64,000 bases of DNA. Source: RDXT01 sp033765305. Its GTDB lineage: Bacteria > Bacteroidota > Bacteroidia > J057. The notes under the pieces are model-generated. The model saw nothing but the letters and a program-made list of their open reading frames with translations. It was not told where the DNA came from and did no database searches. The position numbers and the translations under genes are program-made. Below are positions 62,116 through 64,000 of this stretch, one piece after another. The stretch lies in assembly GCA_033765305.1 (NCBI GenBank), contig JANRID010000018.1:248001-312000 (forward strand), in the 5' to 3' direction. The first letter of the stretch is position 1. Each line of letters starts with the position of its first letter.

Positions 62116-62937
62116 ATGACGGATTGGGACGAACTGCGATGGCAGGCCGAGGAGAACCTGCGCGAGGCATTCCGAACGATGGCACGTTACAGCGCCGACG
62201 GAGCGGTGCTGGAGGTGGATCACGCCTGCCATATCGCGACCGGCGTTCCCAACGCCTTTTTCAACCCGGTGTTCCTCTATCGTACGCCCGACGACGTGGA
62301 GAATTTTCTGCGCCGGGTTCAGGCGTTTTTCGAGGCGCGGGGAGGTCTCCCCTGGTCGCTGATCATCCTCCAGTACGAAGAGAACCTGCCGATGCTGTCG
62401 TCGGATCGGATCCGGGACGCCGGGCTTTGCGCGGCCGGGAGCGTTCCGCTCGTCGTTCGCAGCACGCAAAGGGACGCCGGATGGCCGAGGGTTCACCCGC
62501 AGATCAATATTCAACGGGTGGACGATTATGACTCTCTCGGAGACCACCGCGAGACGCTCGCTCAGTCCTTCGGTTTACCCGGCTACGTGGCGGATATGCT
62601 GTTCAGCGAGTCGCCTCCCCCGACGATGCGCGCCTATGTCGCCTACTACCAGGGCGAAGCCGTAGGCACGGCGGCCATGCTGGCGGCGGCGGGAATCGCC
62701 GGTCTGTACAATCTCGGCGTCGTGCCGGGGATGCGCGGTCGCGGGATCGGCACGGCGCTGGTCCGCCACGTTCTGGACGAAGCCTGCTGGGAGTGCGGCA
62801 TGAGCGATTGTGTCGCCCAGGTTCCCCGTCCGGCCCTCTCCCTCTTCCGTCAACTCGGGTTCGATCGTCTGGGCGTCTGCGCCCGCTACACCGAGCCTCA
62901 ACATCTCCCGCCCGAGGAGGGCAAACGCCGCAACTGA
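62116..62937 (+). CDS. GNAT-family N-acetyltransferase
   Basis: 273 aa. The N-terminal ~130 residues are family-specific; the C-terminal GNAT core has GEAVGTAAMLAAAGIAGLYNLGVVPGMRGRGIGTALVRHVL (the acetyl-CoA pyrophosphate loop is RGRGIG) and ALSLFRQLGFDRLGVCARY. The substrate is unknown. Confidence 0.85.
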   Translation: MTDWDELRWQAEENLREAFRTMARYSADGAVLEVDHACHIATGVPNAFFNPVFLYRTPDDVENFLRRVQAFFEARGGLPWSLIILQYEENLPMLSSDRIRDAGLCAAGSVPLVVRSTQRDAGWPRVHPQINIQRVDDYDSLGDHRETLAQSFGLPGYVADMLFSESPPPTMRAYVAYYQGEAVGTAAMLAAAGIAGLYNLGVVPGMRGRGIGTALVRHVLDEACWECGMSDCVAQVPRPALSLFRQLGFDRLGVCARYTEPQHLPPEEGKRRN

Positions 62938-62973
62938 CGCCGGGAGCGCCGGAGGCTTCCGTTCCCCGCCGGG

Positions 62974-63999
62974 TCAATCGGTATCGAACCGAAGACCGAT
63001 CTCGCGTCGCCAGGCATCGAGCGCTTTCTGCTGGCCCAGACTGTCGGCCCAGGTCATCGCCGGCGACGGCGCTTCGCGGCGGTCGTAATACTGTTCGACC
63101 AGATCCACCTCGCGGGTATAAAGGCCCGGTCCGCCCGGCAGGAGGATCGTTTCCGGTTCCTTCCCGTCCCGATGCAGGACGAAGGACATCTCCTCCCCCG
63201 CCTTGCGGCCCGGGAACCAGGGAGTCGGCACCTGCAGGTTCCCCTCCGTTCCCCAGATCGAAACGCCGTTGGGAACGCTCACCTGCGTGGCGCAGACCAG
63301 GTTGGCCGTGATACCGCCTTCGAACGCCACCGTCGCCATCGCCCACTCATCGACCCGGCTCACTTCCCCGATATGTCCCGCACCCCGGACCGAGATCGGA
63401 TCGGCGAAATCCTTCCCGTGCGCCGCCCCGGCGATCAGTCGCGCCATCGACATCGTATAACAGCCGACATCCATGATTCCGCCGCCGCCCGCTTCGTTTT
63501 GCAGACGGATGTTCTCATACTTCGGTCCCATCCGGTAACAGAACGTGGCCTGGATCATGCGGACCTCGCCGATCGCCTTCTCGCGCACCAGTTCGACCAG
63601 TTTTGCCGTCTGCGGGCTGCAGCGGTACATGAACGCTTCCAGGAAAAAGACGTCGTGCTGACGAACGGCGGCGATCATCGCCTCCACTTCCTCCGCGTTC
63701 ATTCCGAGCGGTTTTTCGCAGAGAATGTGTTTACCGGCGGCCGCGGCCTTTACCGTCCATTCCCGATGCAGGTGGTTGGGCAAAGAGATATACACGGCAT
63801 CGATATCAGGGTCCTGCAGCAGGGCGTCATAGTGGCCGTAGCGACGTTCCGCGCCGTACTTTTCACCGAATTCCTCGGCGGTCTCGTCCTTGCGACTGCC
63901 GACGGCCAGCAGCGTGGCCGTCTCCGATTCCCGAATCGCCTCCGCCAGAACGCGGGCGATCATCCCGGTCCCGAGGATTCCCCATTTCAGCGTTGCCAT
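62974..63999 (-). CDS. Gfo/Idh/MocA-family oxidoreductase
   Basis: 341 aa. Rossmann motif WGILGTGMIARVLAEAI; family signature HILCEKPLGMNAEEVEAMI; YISLPNHLHREWTVKAA; GGIMDVGCYTMSMARLIAG. A sugar or inositol dehydrogenase; its substrate is not evident. The ATG is at the very edge of the window (63999), so the upstream region is not visible and a longer start cannot be ruled out. Confidence 0.92.
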   Translation of the reverse strand: MATLKWGILGTGMIARVLAEAIRESETATLLAVGSRKDETAEEFGEKYGAERRYGHYDALLQDPDIDAVYISLPNHLHREWTVKAAAAGKHILCEKPLGMNAEEVEAMIAAVRQHDVFFLEAFMYRCSPQTAKLVELVREKAIGEVRMIQATFCYRMGPKYENIRLQNEAGGGGIMDVGCYTMSMARLIAGAAHGKDFADPISVRGAGHIGEVSRVDEWAMATVAFEGGITANLVCATQVSVPNGVSIWGTEGNLQVPTPWFPGRKAGEEMSFVLHRDGKEPETILLPGGPGLYTREVDLVEQYYDRREAPSPAMTWADSLGQQKALDAWRREIGLRFDTD

Positions 64000-64000
64000 C

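Noticed and set aside
1..64000. CRISPR arrays, tRNA or rRNA genes, insertion sequences, phage or toxin-antitoxin genes
   Set aside because: No repeat arrays, cloverleaf-like sequences, transposase motifs or integrase-like proteins were found by reading; a covariance-model scan was not possible.

Overview
The window (about 62-64% G+C by eye) is densely coding but does not read as one genome. Roughly the first 32 kb looks like a high-G+C Bacteroidota (my guess is a Saprospiria-type lineage). Genes there are preceded by the Bacteroidota promoter box TAnnTTTG and rarely by a Shine-Dalgarno, and the content fits: a PorE-like OmpA/PD40 protein, an OlsF-type bifunctional acyltransferase, a methylmalonyl-CoA mutase-type subunit, and many lipoproteins. 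From about 32.0 kb to the end the style changes to clear Shine-Dalgarno sequences, sigma70-type TTGACA/TATAAT promoters and different codon habits. This half carries an arginine and leucine biosynthesis region of a different bacterium (Armatimonadota is a low-confidence guess). The switch falls inside gltB, close to the very conserved CHLGTCPVGIATQ block. A metagenome assembly join inside a conserved gene is the simplest reading; recombination or transfer is the alternative.

Left half: a partial zinc-ribbon/Ig-like protein (1-895); cysteine desulfurase, NYN-domain protein, rsmD, DinB-like, SnoaL-like and a caspase-like lipoprotein (1.2-6.4 kb); an ATP-grasp-like protein, a propeller lipoprotein, recR and ddl (6.6-10.7 kb); a PorE-like protein and a small lipoprotein (10.9-13.4 kb). 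Then come a degenerate Hsp70-like/pseudokinase fusion with a TonB-C/PKD partner (13.8-16.9 kb), an OlsF-like acyltransferase, an alpha/beta hydrolase, a mutase subunit, an IscA-like protein, a phosphoesterase-CBM9 protein, a TPR protein, a sigma/anti-sigma pair, a PAS histidine kinase divergent from an OmpR-type regulator, and gltD-gltB.

Right half: the N-terminal two thirds of gltB, a GT39-like enzyme, an LolA-like protein and a TIGR04282 protein on the minus strand. A consensus promoter at 39.28 kb then starts a leader with an arginine-rich 31-codon ORF and an intrinsic terminator before argC. The arginine cluster is argC-argJ-argB-argD-[Clp_N::argF fusion]-two small membrane/lipoprotein genes-arginase-like-argG-argH. 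It is followed by GGDEF and tatD on the plus strand, and by a DivIVA-like gene, coaD, recG and a membrane protein on the minus strand. leuC and a separate GH43-methyltransferase-leuD operon share a 33-bp promoter element (28/33 identical). A coiled-coil membrane protein, a GNAT acetyltransferase and a Gfo/Idh/MocA oxidoreductase close the window.

Most noteworthy: (1) an ornithine carbamoyltransferase carrying a ClpC-type N domain whose phospho-arginine-pocket positions appear conserved, in an arginine operon; (2) a candidate arginine attenuator; (3) the shared leu promoter element; (4) a degenerate Hsp70-like domain fused to a pseudokinase; (5) the chimeric gltB. I saw no tRNA, rRNA, CRISPR array, transposase or phage gene.
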